Assembly: GCA_016790425.1 (NCBI GenBank)
Contig: JAEUPF010000002.1
Coordinates: 1 to 42,487 of the forward strand
DNA: 42,487 bases
From: Rubrivivax sp.
Lineage (GTDB): Bacteria > Pseudomonadota > Gammaproteobacteria > Burkholderiales > Burkholderiaceae_C
Direction of reading: 5' to 3'
The translations under genes and the position numbers were made by a program. The notes under the pieces were generated by a model. It saw only the letters and a program-made list of their open reading frames with translations. It was not told the DNA's origin and ran no database searches. Shown in pieces: positions 7,356 through 15,111 of the stretch; position 1 is the first letter of the stretch, and every line of letters starts with the position of its first letter.

Positions 7356-8680
7356 GCGTGCTTCCCCGTGCGCGCCGTCTGCCAGCGCACCGACTGCGAA
7401 CGCGGCCGCTTGAACAGGTACGGCATCGCGATCACCGTCGTCAGCGCCAGCAGCGCCCAGTAGACGATCGGGTACCACACCGCATACGGCAGCAGGCGCA
7501 GCACCTCGGGGTCGTAGCGCTTGTCGATCAGCACGCCGGTGGTGAGCTGCGCCAGGCACAGCGTGGCGATCGACATGCCCCACAGGTTGGGGATCGGGCT
7601 GGCGCCCACCGGTGGCAGGCCCACCGCGTACGACAGCGTCCACAGCGCCGTGAGGAACACGAAGCACAGCGACCACAGGACCGACAGCGCCGACTCGACG
7701 AACACCGGCCACAGGCGGCGGCAGTTCCAGGTGACGAGCACGTCGCGGTGCTTGTGCAGCACCTGCGCCAGGCCGCGCGCCCAGCGCAGGCGCTGGCGGA
7801 AGTGACCGCGGTAGCCCTGCGGCACCGTCATCCAGCAGATGGCGCGCGGCTCGTAGCGCACGTCGTAGTGGCGCTTTTGCAGCTTCCAGGTGAGCTCGAT
7901 GTCCTCGGTGGGCATGTTGGGGCTGAAGCCGCCGACGTCGGCCACGGCGCTCTTGCGCAGCGCCGCCACGACACCGGAGACGGTGACGATGCGGCCCCAG
8001 ATGCGCTGCGCGCGCCGAAGCAGGCTGATGATCGAGGAGAACTCCACCGACTGCAGCCGCGCCAGGAAGGTGGTGGTGTTGGCCACGCGCGGGTTGCCGG
8101 TGACGGCGGCCACGCGCGGCGAATCGAAGTGCGGCACGATCCAGCGCAGCAGCTGCCGGTCGGGTTCGGCGTCGGCATCGAGCGCGAGCAGGATCTCGCC
8201 GCGCGCCAGCGGCAGCGCGTCGTTCATCGCCATCGCCTTGCCTTCGTTGGTGTCCTTGCGCACCAGGCGCAGGCGCTCGTCCGCCGCCAGCGGCGCCAGC
8301 GCCGCCAGCGTGCCGTCGCGCGAGCCGTCGTCGACGACGATGACTTCGAACGCCGGGTAGTCCAGCGCCAGCATCGCCGCCACCGAGCGCGCGATCACCG
8401 CTTCCTCGTCGTGCGCGGGCACGAGCAGGCTGACGAAGGGCCAGCGGCGCCCCGGCTGCGGCGCCGGCGTGGCGGCTGCGGCGCCATCGGTGGCCTGGCC
8501 ATCGGCGGCCGGCTGCTGCGGCGCCCCCGGCGGCGTCGCGTTCTCCCAGCGCCAGCGGAACAGCAGCGCGGTGATGATCCACATGATGCTGGTGACGATC
8601 GGATAGGCGGCGAAGAAGACCAGCACCAGCCAGTACGGCGGCGATTGCTGGATGGCCAGCAGCAGTGCCTCGATGGTCAT
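7352..8680 (-). CDS. pgaC: PgaC-like processive beta-glycosyltransferase (GT2)
   Basis: Inner-membrane GT2 synthase of 442 residues, related to poly-beta-1,6-N-acetylglucosamine synthase. One membrane region lies at about 17-41 and three more follow the catalytic domain. Catalytic signatures are VVDDGS (115-120), DAD (168-170), TED (258-260) and QRLRW (296-300), the full D,D,D,QxxRW set of a processive synthase. It starts at ATG 8680, overlapping the stop of the pgaD-like gene (ATGA), and ends overlapping the next start the same way. The residues between the first membrane segment and the GT2 domain (47-78) form a Pro/Ala/Gln-rich linker. The polymer is inferred from the PgaD-like and PgaA-like neighbours. 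Hyaluronan- or cellulose-like products are less likely. Confidence 0.88.
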   Translation of the reverse strand: MTIEALLLAIQQSPPYWLVLVFFAAYPIVTSIMWIITALLFRWRWENATPPGAPQQPAADGQATDGAAAATPAPQPGRRWPFVSLLVPAHDEEAVIARSVAAMLALDYPAFEVIVVDDGSRDGTLAALAPLAADERLRLVRKDTNEGKAMAMNDALPLARGEILLALDADAEPDRQLLRWIVPHFDSPRVAAVTGNPRVANTTTFLARLQSVEFSSIISLLRRAQRIWGRIVTVSGVVAALRKSAVADVGGFSPNMPTEDIELTWKLQKRHYDVRYEPRAICWMTVPQGYRGHFRQRLRWARGLAQVLHKHRDVLVTWNCRRLWPVFVESALSVLWSLCFVFLTALWTLSYAVGLPPVGASPIPNLWGMSIATLCLAQLTTGVLIDKRYDPEVLRLLPYAVWYPIVYWALLALTTVIAMPYLFKRPRSQSVRWQTARTGKHA

Positions 8681-9120
8681 GGCAGCGTGACGGGATCGGC
8701 CGATGACGCCGCCGTCGCCAGCGCCGGCGCCTCGCGGTACACCTTGCGTCCGCCGACGACGCAGATGTGCACCTGCCGCGCCTGCGCCAGCGCGGCGAAA
8801 TCGGCCACCACCGGCAGGCCGTGGAAGTCGGCGCCGTAGTCCAGCGTGGCAGCGCTCACGTGCCGACGCGGGCCCTTGCGGCGATGGATGCCGCGGTTGT
8901 GCAGGATCCACGACACCGTGACCACGGGCACGACGGTGGCCGCGCCGAGGATCAGCGCCCGCAGTTCGGAGAAGTCGGGGACAGCGGCCAGCACGCGCTG
9001 CCAGCCCCAGAAGAACAGGCCCCAGCCGGCGACGACGGCCAGCCCGTGGACCGCGAGGCGCCGCCAACCCAGCGCGGGGCCGGCGCCGCGCGGCGCACTC
9101 AGGCTCGGTGCCGCGTCCAC
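8677..9120 (-). CDS. pgaD: PgaD-like auxiliary membrane protein
   Basis: A 147-residue protein with two hydrophobic segments (about 26-46, containing WGLFFWGWQ, and 55-75) and a C-terminal cytoplasmic tail. E. coli PgaD is a 137-residue two-helix protein that joins PgaC and forms the c-di-GMP binding interface. Size, topology and adjacency to pgaC agree, though PgaD sequences are poorly conserved. GTG 9120 is the likeliest start. It lies 22 bp inside the 3' end of the PEP-CTERM gene, and earlier codons in the frame sit within that gene. The stop overlaps the pgaC start (ATGA). The tail contains the HICVVGGRKVYRE segment, whose role I cannot assign. Confidence 0.7.
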   Translation of the reverse strand: MDAAPSLSAPRGAGPALGWRRLAVHGLAVVAGWGLFFWGWQRVLAAVPDFSELRALILGAATVVPVVTVSWILHNRGIHRRKGPRRHVSAATLDYGADFHGLPVVADFAALAQARQVHICVVGGRKVYREAPALATAASSADPVTLP

Positions 9121-10076
9121 CTCGGGGTTCGGCGTCGCAGGGCCGCGGTCGCCAGCATCAGCAGCGCGAGCGCGCTCAGCACCAGCGGCAATGTCGGTGG
9201 CTCGGGAATGCGCGATGCGACCAGGTGCTCGGTGGGCACCAGCGTCCAGGCGCAATCGGTGGTGCAGTGGGAGGCCCAGCGCAGGTCGACGACGCCAGCG
9301 CCCAGGCGGTTCCAGGCGCCGAGCTCGAAGCCGTACAGGCCGGCGTCCAGTGCCAGGTTCTCGGCGAAGCCGACGCGGTCGCGCGGATTGAGGAAGTCGC
9401 GGCCGATGTCCACGGCGGCGCCACCGGCGCCGACCAGGCGGAAGAAGAACCCGTCGTCGTGCAGCACGCTGAAGTTGTATTCGCCGGGGTCGGTGATGCG
9501 GATGAAGCCGCTGTAGCGCGCGGTCCAGTTCTGCTGCTCGGCGGCACCGGCCTCGCCATTGTCGCAGTTGCCCAGGGCCGGGGCGGGCGTGAACAACGGC
9601 ACCAGCGTTGCCGGCCCCCAGGTGGCGCTGTAGCACTCGAGGTAGCGCGAATTGGCGTGGTTGATGGTCGGCAGGACGCCTTCGAAGCCTTGCACGAGGG
9701 CGCCGCTGGCTGCGCTCGCCTGGCCCGCGGCAGCCTGCTGCACCGCTTGCCAGTCGACCTGGCCCCAAAGGCCCGTCCCCCACGCGAACGTGCCGATCGG
9801 CGCGCCGCTGCCGTAGCGCCGGTTGGCCTCGTCCCACAGGACGGCGCTGCCGGCCCAGCTGTCGTCGATTCGGTAGAAGGCGGCATTCGCCCCTGCGCCG
9901 GCTTCGAAGGTGCCGGCGTACTGCGGCGCCAGCAGGTAGGCCGCAGCGGCGGGCTGGGCCAGCGCCACGGTGCTCAGCGCGGCGGCGGCCAGGCGCTGCG
10001 CGAGGCGACGCAGGCCGGCGCATGGCGGCATCGAGCGCGGCGAAGAGGCAGCATCAAGTGGCGAGTGGAACTTCAT
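9099..10076 (-). CDS. PEP-CTERM sorting-domain protein with PA14-like domain
   Basis: A 325-residue exported protein. The C-terminus carries the exosortase sorting signal: PEP at 291-293, a hydrophobic helix (about 294-313) and a basic RRR cluster (314-316), followed by an unusually long nine-residue tail. The N-terminus has a signal peptide ending near AAAA (43-46). An internal ATG at 10031 would give a more normal-length signal. The middle (about 180-275) has the GEYNFSVLHDDGFFFRL pattern of PA14-like carbohydrate-binding beta-barrels. XrtA, encoded at 33678, is the predicted processing enzyme. The gene overlaps the pgaD-like gene and appears to lead the pga-like operon, so it may act as a matrix protein for that polymer. 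The binding ligand is unknown. Confidence 0.9.
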   Translation of the reverse strand: MKFHSPLDAASSPRSMPPCAGLRRLAQRLAAAALSTVALAQPAAAAYLLAPQYAGTFEAGAGANAAFYRIDDSWAGSAVLWDEANRRYGSGAPIGTFAWGTGLWGQVDWQAVQQAAAGQASAASGALVQGFEGVLPTINHANSRYLECYSATWGPATLVPLFTPAPALGNCDNGEAGAAEQQNWTARYSGFIRITDPGEYNFSVLHDDGFFFRLVGAGGAAVDIGRDFLNPRDRVGFAENLALDAGLYGFELGAWNRLGAGVVDLRWASHCTTDCAWTLVPTEHLVASRIPEPPTLPLVLSALALLMLATAALRRRTPRWTRHRA

Positions 10077-10143
10077 GTCGGACCCGAGGGTTGGCAGCGC
10101 CCTGCGAGGTTAGCGGAGGAAGCGGCCACTCTCACCAGGAAAA

Positions 10144-10160
10144 GCGCGGTTGCCGTGCCG
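10144..10160 (-). promoter_or_regulatory. candidate sigma-54 promoter of the PEP-CTERM/pga operon
   Basis: The minus strand reads CGGCACG, four bases, then CCGCG. This keeps the invariant GG-N10-GC geometry and six of seven bases of the -24 element (consensus TGGCACG), with a poorer -12 element (consensus TTGCA). Initiation would fall about 55-60 bases before the ATG at 10076. PrsR in this window is a sigma-54 activator, which makes the site plausible. The match is by eye only. Confidence 0.4.
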
Positions 10161-10225
10161 TAGTCGCAGCCTTCGTTGTGGCACCGGGCCCCGGCGCCGG
10201 AGGGCGAATGCAACAATGACCGCCC

Positions 10226-11233
10226 ATGAAAATCCTCGTCACCGGCGCCGCCGGTTTCATCGGCAGCCACGCCGCCCTGCGCCTGCTGGCGCGCGGCGAC
10301 GAAGTGGTCGGCCTGGACAACCTGAACGACTACTACGACGTGCGGCTGAAGCAGGCGCGGCTGGCGAAGCTCGAGCCGCACGCGCGCTTTCGCTTCGCCA
10401 GGCTGGACGTGGCCGACCGCGCCGGCGTGGAGGCCTTGTTCGCGGCCGAACGGTTCGACCGCGTCATCCACCTGGCCGCCCAGGCCGGCGTGCGCTACTC
10501 GTTGCAGAACCCGCATGCGTACGTCGACAGCAATGTCGTGGGTTTTATGAACATTCTGGAGGGTTGCCGCCATGCCAAGGTCCGGCATCTCGTCTACGCC
10601 TCGAGCTCCAGCGTGTACGGCGGCAACACGCACATGCCCTTCTCCGAGCACGACAGCGTCGACCACCCGGTGAGCATGTACGCGGCCACGAAGAAGGCCA
10701 ACGAGCTGATGGCGCACACCTACAGCCACCTGTTCGGGCTGCCGACGACCGGGTTGCGCTTCTTCACCGTGTACGGGCCGTGGGGGCGGCCGGACATGGC
10801 GCTGTTCCTGTTCACCAAGGCCATCCTGGAAGGGCGGCCGATCGACGTCTTCAACCACGGCCGCATGCAGCGCGACTTCACCTACGTCGACGACATCGTC
10901 GAAGGCGTGCTGCGCGTGCTCGACAAGCCGGCGGTGCCGGACCCGGCCTACCGTGCCGAGGCGCCCGACCCGGCCACGAGCAACGCGCCGTTCCGCGTCT
11001 TCAACATCGGCAACCACAACCCGGTGCCGCTGCTGGATTTCATCGGCTGCATCGAGGAGGCGCTGGGCCGCAAGGCGCAGAAGAACATGCTGCCGCTGCA
11101 GGATGGCGACGTGCCGGCGACGTACGCCGATGTCGATTCGCTGCGCGACTGGGTCGGCTTCGTTCCGGCCACCGACATCCGCACCGGCATTGGCCGTTTC
11201 GTCGACTGGTACCGCGAGTACTACAAGGTCTGA
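10226..11233 (+). CDS. NAD-dependent nucleotide-sugar epimerase (UDP-glucuronate 4-epimerase type)
   Basis: A 335-residue extended short-chain dehydrogenase. It has the Rossmann motif [10 protein letters not shown] (6-15), the SSSSVYGG active-site segment (126-133) and catalytic Tyr152/Lys156 in MYAATKK. The [13 protein letters not shown] block (30-42) and the overall length resemble the CapI/LspL UDP-glucuronate 4-epimerase group, which gives UDP-galacturonate. Substrate specificity cannot be read with certainty, and UDP-glucose or UDP-GlcNAc-type epimerisation remains possible. It would act in the cytoplasm to supply precursors for the EPS, with the nucleotide-sugar dehydrogenase at 35256. 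It is monocistronic here, divergent from the PEP-CTERM gene and convergent with the protease gene. Confidence 0.88.
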   Translation: MKILVTGAAGFIGSHAALRLLARGDEVVGLDNLNDYYDVRLKQARLAKLEPHARFRFARLDVADRAGVEALFAAERFDRVIHLAAQAGVRYSLQNPHAYVDSNVVGFMNILEGCRHAKVRHLVYASSSSVYGGNTHMPFSEHDSVDHPVSMYAATKKANELMAHTYSHLFGLPTTGLRFFTVYGPWGRPDMALFLFTKAILEGRPIDVFNHGRMQRDFTYVDDIVEGVLRVLDKPAVPDPAYRAEAPDPATSNAPFRVFNIGNHNPVPLLDFIGCIEEALGRKAQKNMLPLQDGDVPATYADVDSLRDWVGFVPATDIRTGIGRFVDWYREYYKV

Positions 11234-11242
11234 ACCCGGGCG

Positions 11243-11258
11243 GCGGCGCTTCCGCCGC
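11243..11258. terminator. hairpin between convergent genes
   Basis: A 6-bp stem, gcggcg (11243-11248) and cgccgc (11253-11258), closed by a CTTC tetraloop, lies in the 48-bp gap after the epimerase gene and before the converging protease gene. More GC-rich arms flank it. There is no T-run, so termination is inferred mainly from position. Confidence 0.3.
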
Positions 11259-11281
11259 AACGCCGTTGCCGCCCGCTGCGG

Positions 11282-12133
11282 CTACCGCGGGGCCGAACGC
11301 GCCTCGTCCAGCAGCGCGCGCAGGCTGCGCAGCGCAATCGCGTAGGTGATGCCGGTGGGCGCCGACAGCGCCGTCTCGCGGCTGCCGCGCACGGCGACCA
11401 TGTTGACCACGCCGACGACGGCGCCGCTTTCGGCGTCCAGCACCGGGCCGCCGCTGTTGCCCGGGTAAGCCGTGGCGTCGAGCTGCAGCACTTCGATGTT
11501 GCCGGCGCGCAGGCGCGCCAGCGCGCGCGGGTCCAGTTGCGCCGCGGTGGGCGCGGGCAGGGCGATCGTCGTCACCGAGGCGACGATGCCGCGGTGCGTG
11601 ACCGGCGCGAAGCCGAGCGCGCCGCCGGCGGGAAAGCCCATCAGCGCGATCGGCTGCCCTTCGGCCACTCGTTCGGCCTCGCCCAGCGGCAGCGCCGGCA
11701 GCGCCGTGCCGTCCAGGCGCAGCACTGCCAGGTCGTGCGCGCGGTCCATCGCTGCCACCGTGGCAAAGCGCAGGTCGCCCGCCTCTCGCCCGGGCGCAGC
11801 CGTCAGGGCCAGCACGGCCAGGCGCTGCGAACCGTCGCCCTCGCCGGGTGCGGGCAGCACGTGCGCGTTGGTGACGAGCAGGTGGCCGTCGCCGACGACG
11901 AAACCGCTGCCGCGGAACGTGAAGCGCGGGCTCGCCGTGGCGCTGTAGGTGCCCACCGGCAGCACCGAAGGCCGGGCGCGCGCGATGAGGCTGCGAAGAT
12001 CGGGCACTCGCGCGTCGGCACCGGGCCTGGCGGGCTCCTGGCCAAGCGCGGCACCTCCGGTAAACACGATGGCGGCTGCTGCGGCAGCCGCCACCAGCCA
12101 GGCGCTGCGGTCGTGTACCGGCAGCGGTTGCAT
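11282..12133 (-). CDS. trypsin-like serine protease, exported
   Basis: A 283-residue S1C-type protease with an N-terminal signal peptide (about 1-31, ending in a GGAALGQ region). The catalytic triad is visible as His91 (TNAHVL), Asp134 (AHDLAV) and Ser227 (PGNSGGP). There is no PDZ domain after the protease domain, unlike DegP/DegS, so it is a short, single-domain enzyme. It follows prsT by 33 bp on the same strand and is probably cotranscribed. A periplasmic role in processing or quality control of the exported matrix is an inference, and the substrate is unknown. The ATG start has no strong ribosome site, consistent with translation following prsT. Confidence 0.87.
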   Translation of the reverse strand: MQPLPVHDRSAWLVAAAAAAAIVFTGGAALGQEPARPGADARVPDLRSLIARARPSVLPVGTYSATASPRFTFRGSGFVVGDGHLLVTNAHVLPAPGEGDGSQRLAVLALTAAPGREAGDLRFATVAAMDRAHDLAVLRLDGTALPALPLGEAERVAEGQPIALMGFPAGGALGFAPVTHRGIVASVTTIALPAPTAAQLDPRALARLRAGNIEVLQLDATAYPGNSGGPVLDAESGAVVGVVNMVAVRGSRETALSAPTGITYAIALRSLRALLDEARSAPR

Positions 12134-12166
12134 GCCGAAGCGAGAACGAAGCCGGACGCTCGGGCT

Positions 12167-14947
12167 TCAGCGCGCCAGGCGCATCAGCTCGGTCACCTCG
12201 GCCTGGCCCTTGAACTTCTCGCCGAGCCGGGCCAGGTCTTCGAGTTCGGCGCGTGCCTGCGGCTTCTCGCCCGCCTTCAGGTGCAGCCGGGCCAGGTTCA
12301 GGCGCAGGTTGGGGTCGCTGCGGTCGAGCTGCACGGCGCGCTTCTGGGTGTCCAGCGCGCGCTTCACGTCGCCTTCGGCCGCCAGCGTCGTGGCCAGCGT
12401 GTCGAGCAATTGCGGCCGGTTGGGCAGGATCTGGTTGGCCTGCTCGGCCAGCGGTACAGCGCCGGTCTTGCCCTGCTTGGCCATCAGCCAGGCGACGTTG
12501 TTCAGCGCCAGCGCGTTGCGCGGCTGCACGTCGAGCACGGCGCGGTAGTGCTTCTCGCCGGCCGGGAAGTCGGCGCGCGCCATGGCCAGGTCGCCCAGGT
12601 AGTAGCTGAAGCCGAAGTCCTTCGGGTTCTCCTTCTGCCAGTCGGCGGCCAGGCGGTCGGCATCGGGGCGCTGGCCGCCGGCGTACAGCGCCTGGTGCAG
12701 GCGGATCGCCGTGTCGGTGCTGCGCGCGATGGCGAAGGTCTTGCGGTAGGCGGCCACCGCGGCCGGCCAGTTGCGCTGCTGGCGCTCGACATCGCCTTCG
12801 AGCAGGTAGCCGCTGGCGTCCTTCGGGCGGCTCTTCTGCAGCTCGCGCGCGATGGTCCGCGCCTCGTCGGGCTTGTCCTGCTGCAGCGCCAGCGCCGCGA
12901 GGCTGCGCTTGGCGGCCAGCGAATCCGGCTCGATCTCGAGCGCCTTGCGCAAGGCCGCGCGCGCCGCGGCGAGGTCCTTGGCGGCCACGTGCGCCTCGGC
13001 CAGCCGCAGCTGGTGGATCGCCTCGTTCGGGTAGCGGTTGGCGAGCTGGCCGAAGGTGGCCGCGGCCTGGCGCGCGTCGCCCGCGGCGAGTTGCGCGCGG
13101 CCGAGCAGCGACTGCAGCTCGTTGTTCCCGGGCAGCGCCGCATTGCCGTCCTGCGCGGCGATCAGCGCCGACTGCGCGTCGCCCATGCGCAGCAGCTGCT
13201 CCACCTGCAGCAGCCGCGACTGCACCTGCGTCGGGTTGGCCTTGACGGCGGCGGCGAAGATCTGCGCCACCTCGGCGCCGGAGCCGCCGGTACGCGCCGT
13301 GGTCTCGGCCAGCGCGATGCGCGCCTGCACGCTGGTGGGATCGGCCGCGACGATGTCCTGCAGCCGCTTGCGCGCCGCCTCGTTGCGGTTGGCGGCGATG
13401 TCCAGTGCCGCCAGCGCCGAGGCGGCCGGCACGAACTTCGCGTCCTTCTTCAGCGCCGTCTCGAAGGCGGCGGTCGCGCCGGCCGTGTCCTGCTTGACCA
13501 GCAGCACGCGGCCGCGCAGCAGATCGGGCATCGCGCTTTGCGGCAGCTTCTTCTGCAGCGCGTCCACCGCCTTCAGCGCGCCGGCGATGTCGTTGCCGCG
13601 CAAACGCGCGGTGATCAGCGCCATGTCGGCGCGCGTGCCGGCGCCGTCCTCGGCGGCGATCGTCTCCAGCGCAGCCATCGCGCCTTGCGTCTCGCCGCGC
13701 GCGTACTGCGCCAGCGCGACGCTGGTGCGCACGCGGGCGTCGTTCGGCGAGGCCTTGGCGGCGGCCTGGAACATCGTGTCGGCGCGCCGGGTGTCGCCCA
13801 GCATCATGTGCGCCTCGCCGGCCAGCGCCAGCGTCGGCCCGTCGGCGTTGCCCTGCTCGATGCTCGGCGCCAACACTTCCAGCGCCTTGGCCGGCTGGTT
13901 GGTGCGCAGGTGGGTCTGCGCCAGCAACTGCCGCGTGGGCAGGTGCTGCGGCAGCGCGCGCAGCGCCCGCGCGAGGTTGGATTCGGCCTGATTGAACGCG
14001 CCCAGCCGGAAGTCGGCCGCGCCGGCCAGCATCTGCACGCGCGGGTTGTCGGGCATGCCGCGCAGCAGGCGGCTGGCCAGGTCGCGCGCCGTGCGTGCAT
14101 CGCCTGCCTGCAACGCGTGCTGCGCTTCGATGAAGAGCGTGTCGGGATGGTTCGGCGCCGCCTTCTTCAGCGCCTGGAACTGCGCCGTCGCCTCGGCGGT
14201 GCGGCCGGCCTCGTTGTGGATGCCGATCAGCGCCACGTGCGCGCCCACGGCGCCCGGCGCGGCGGCGACGGTCTTGTTCAGCGCCGCAAGCGCCGCCGCT
14301 TCGTCGCGCTTGCCGCGCCACAGCAACTCGCCCTTCAGCGTGCCGGCGCGCTCGTTGGCCGGGTCGTGCGCGAGCGCGTCGTCGAGCAGGCGCAGCGCGC
14401 CGTCCAGATCGCCTTCGCCGGCCTTCACGCGCGCTGCCACGACGATGGCCGGCACGTGCTGCGGGTGCACCTGCAGCGCGCGCGCGATCGTTTCCTTGGC
14501 CTTGTCGCCCTGCCCGGCCATCGCCTGCGCGATGGACACGCTCGTCAGCAGGTCGGCCTGCGCCGGCGCGGCGGTGAGCACGGTGCTGCCGAACTGCGAC
14601 AGCACGCCGGCGTGCTCGCCGGTGAGCAGCATCGCGCGCGCGAGGTCGGGTACGACCTTGTCGTCGGGCTGGCCCAGCTCACGCGCCTTGCGCAGCTCGA
14701 CCAACGCGCCGGGGGCGTCGCCGCTGTCCAGCAGCGCCTTGCCCAGCGCCTGGCGGGCGACCGCCGAGTTGGCGTTGCGCTGCAGGAGCGACTTGAGCTG
14801 GATGGTGGCGGACTTGTAGTCCCTCTTGGCGATGTACTCCTGCGCCGACTGCAGCAGCTTGTCTTCGGACTCCCTGTTGCAGCCGGCCAGCAAGGCCGCG
14901 GCCAACACGGCGGCGGCAAGGGCGATGGGCGGGCGGATGGTGCTCAC
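12167..14947 (-). CDS. prsT: XrtA/PEP-CTERM system TPR-repeat lipoprotein PrsT
   Basis: A 926-residue lipoprotein. It has a signal sequence with lipobox LAGC (Cys23), then near-continuous TPR repeats to the C-terminus (many units with A-x-Y/L-x-A and P-x8-L patterns). Size, lipobox and position next to prsK/prsR match the PrsT family that co-occurs with exosortase A. It probably acts as a periplasmic or outer-membrane scaffold for EPS assembly or protein sorting, but the molecular role in the family is not established. The start is GTG 14947 with a GGGAAG-like ribosome site. The frame is open further upstream without coding character. A 164-bp spacer separates it from prsR, so it may have its own promoter. 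Confidence 0.92.
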   Translation of the reverse strand: MSTIRPPIALAAAVLAAALLAGCNRESEDKLLQSAQEYIAKRDYKSATIQLKSLLQRNANSAVARQALGKALLDSGDAPGALVELRKARELGQPDDKVVPDLARAMLLTGEHAGVLSQFGSTVLTAAPAQADLLTSVSIAQAMAGQGDKAKETIARALQVHPQHVPAIVVAARVKAGEGDLDGALRLLDDALAHDPANERAGTLKGELLWRGKRDEAAALAALNKTVAAAPGAVGAHVALIGIHNEAGRTAEATAQFQALKKAAPNHPDTLFIEAQHALQAGDARTARDLASRLLRGMPDNPRVQMLAGAADFRLGAFNQAESNLARALRALPQHLPTRQLLAQTHLRTNQPAKALEVLAPSIEQGNADGPTLALAGEAHMMLGDTRRADTMFQAAAKASPNDARVRTSVALAQYARGETQGAMAALETIAAEDGAGTRADMALITARLRGNDIAGALKAVDALQKKLPQSAMPDLLRGRVLLVKQDTAGATAAFETALKKDAKFVPAASALAALDIAANRNEAARKRLQDIVAADPTSVQARIALAETTARTGGSGAEVAQIFAAAVKANPTQVQSRLLQVEQLLRMGDAQSALIAAQDGNAALPGNNELQSLLGRAQLAAGDARQAAATFGQLANRYPNEAIHQLRLAEAHVAAKDLAAARAALRKALEIEPDSLAAKRSLAALALQQDKPDEARTIARELQKSRPKDASGYLLEGDVERQQRNWPAAVAAYRKTFAIARSTDTAIRLHQALYAGGQRPDADRLAADWQKENPKDFGFSYYLGDLAMARADFPAGEKHYRAVLDVQPRNALALNNVAWLMAKQGKTGAVPLAEQANQILPNRPQLLDTLATTLAAEGDVKRALDTQKRAVQLDRSDPNLRLNLARLHLKAGEKPQARAELEDLARLGEKFKGQAEVTELMRLAR

Positions 14948-15048
14948 GGCGGTTCTTCCCTGTTTGAGCGTTAGGTCTGTCGGCGGGCAATGCGGGCGCC
15001 GATTCTCCGGTCGGGGCCTGCGCGGTGCCGCTGCAAGACGGGGGATGC

Positions 15049-15062
15049 GTGCCAGTTGGCAC
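15049..15062. promoter_or_regulatory. dyad upstream of prsT, possible operator
   Basis: GTGCCA (15049-15054) and TGGCAC (15057-15062) form a 6-bp inverted repeat with a 2-base centre in the prsR-prsT spacer, about 100 bases before the prsT start. TGGCAC resembles the -24 half of a sigma-54 promoter, but no GC sits at the right distance on either strand. An operator or activator half-sites are possible. Confidence 0.25.
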
Positions 15063-15111
15063 ACGAGGCGTTGCCGCCGTGGCTGCGGCCCGCGCGCTCG
15101 GTCTGCCACCG

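Noticed and set aside
7356-8582. N-terminal extension of the PgaA-like gene over pgaC
   Set aside because: It is an out-of-frame shadow. A signal peptide starts at the ATG at 7355, which overlaps the pgaC stop.
10077-10110. TTGGCAGCGCCCTGCGA as a plus-strand sigma-54 promoter for the epimerase gene
   Set aside because: The GG to GC distance is nine bases instead of ten, and the site is over 100 bases from the start.
11537-14974. Long plus-strand open frame of 1145 codons over the protease and prsT genes
   Set aside because: It is antisense to two genes with clear motifs and has the Gln/Arg/His/Gly-rich composition typical of shadow frames in high-GC DNA.
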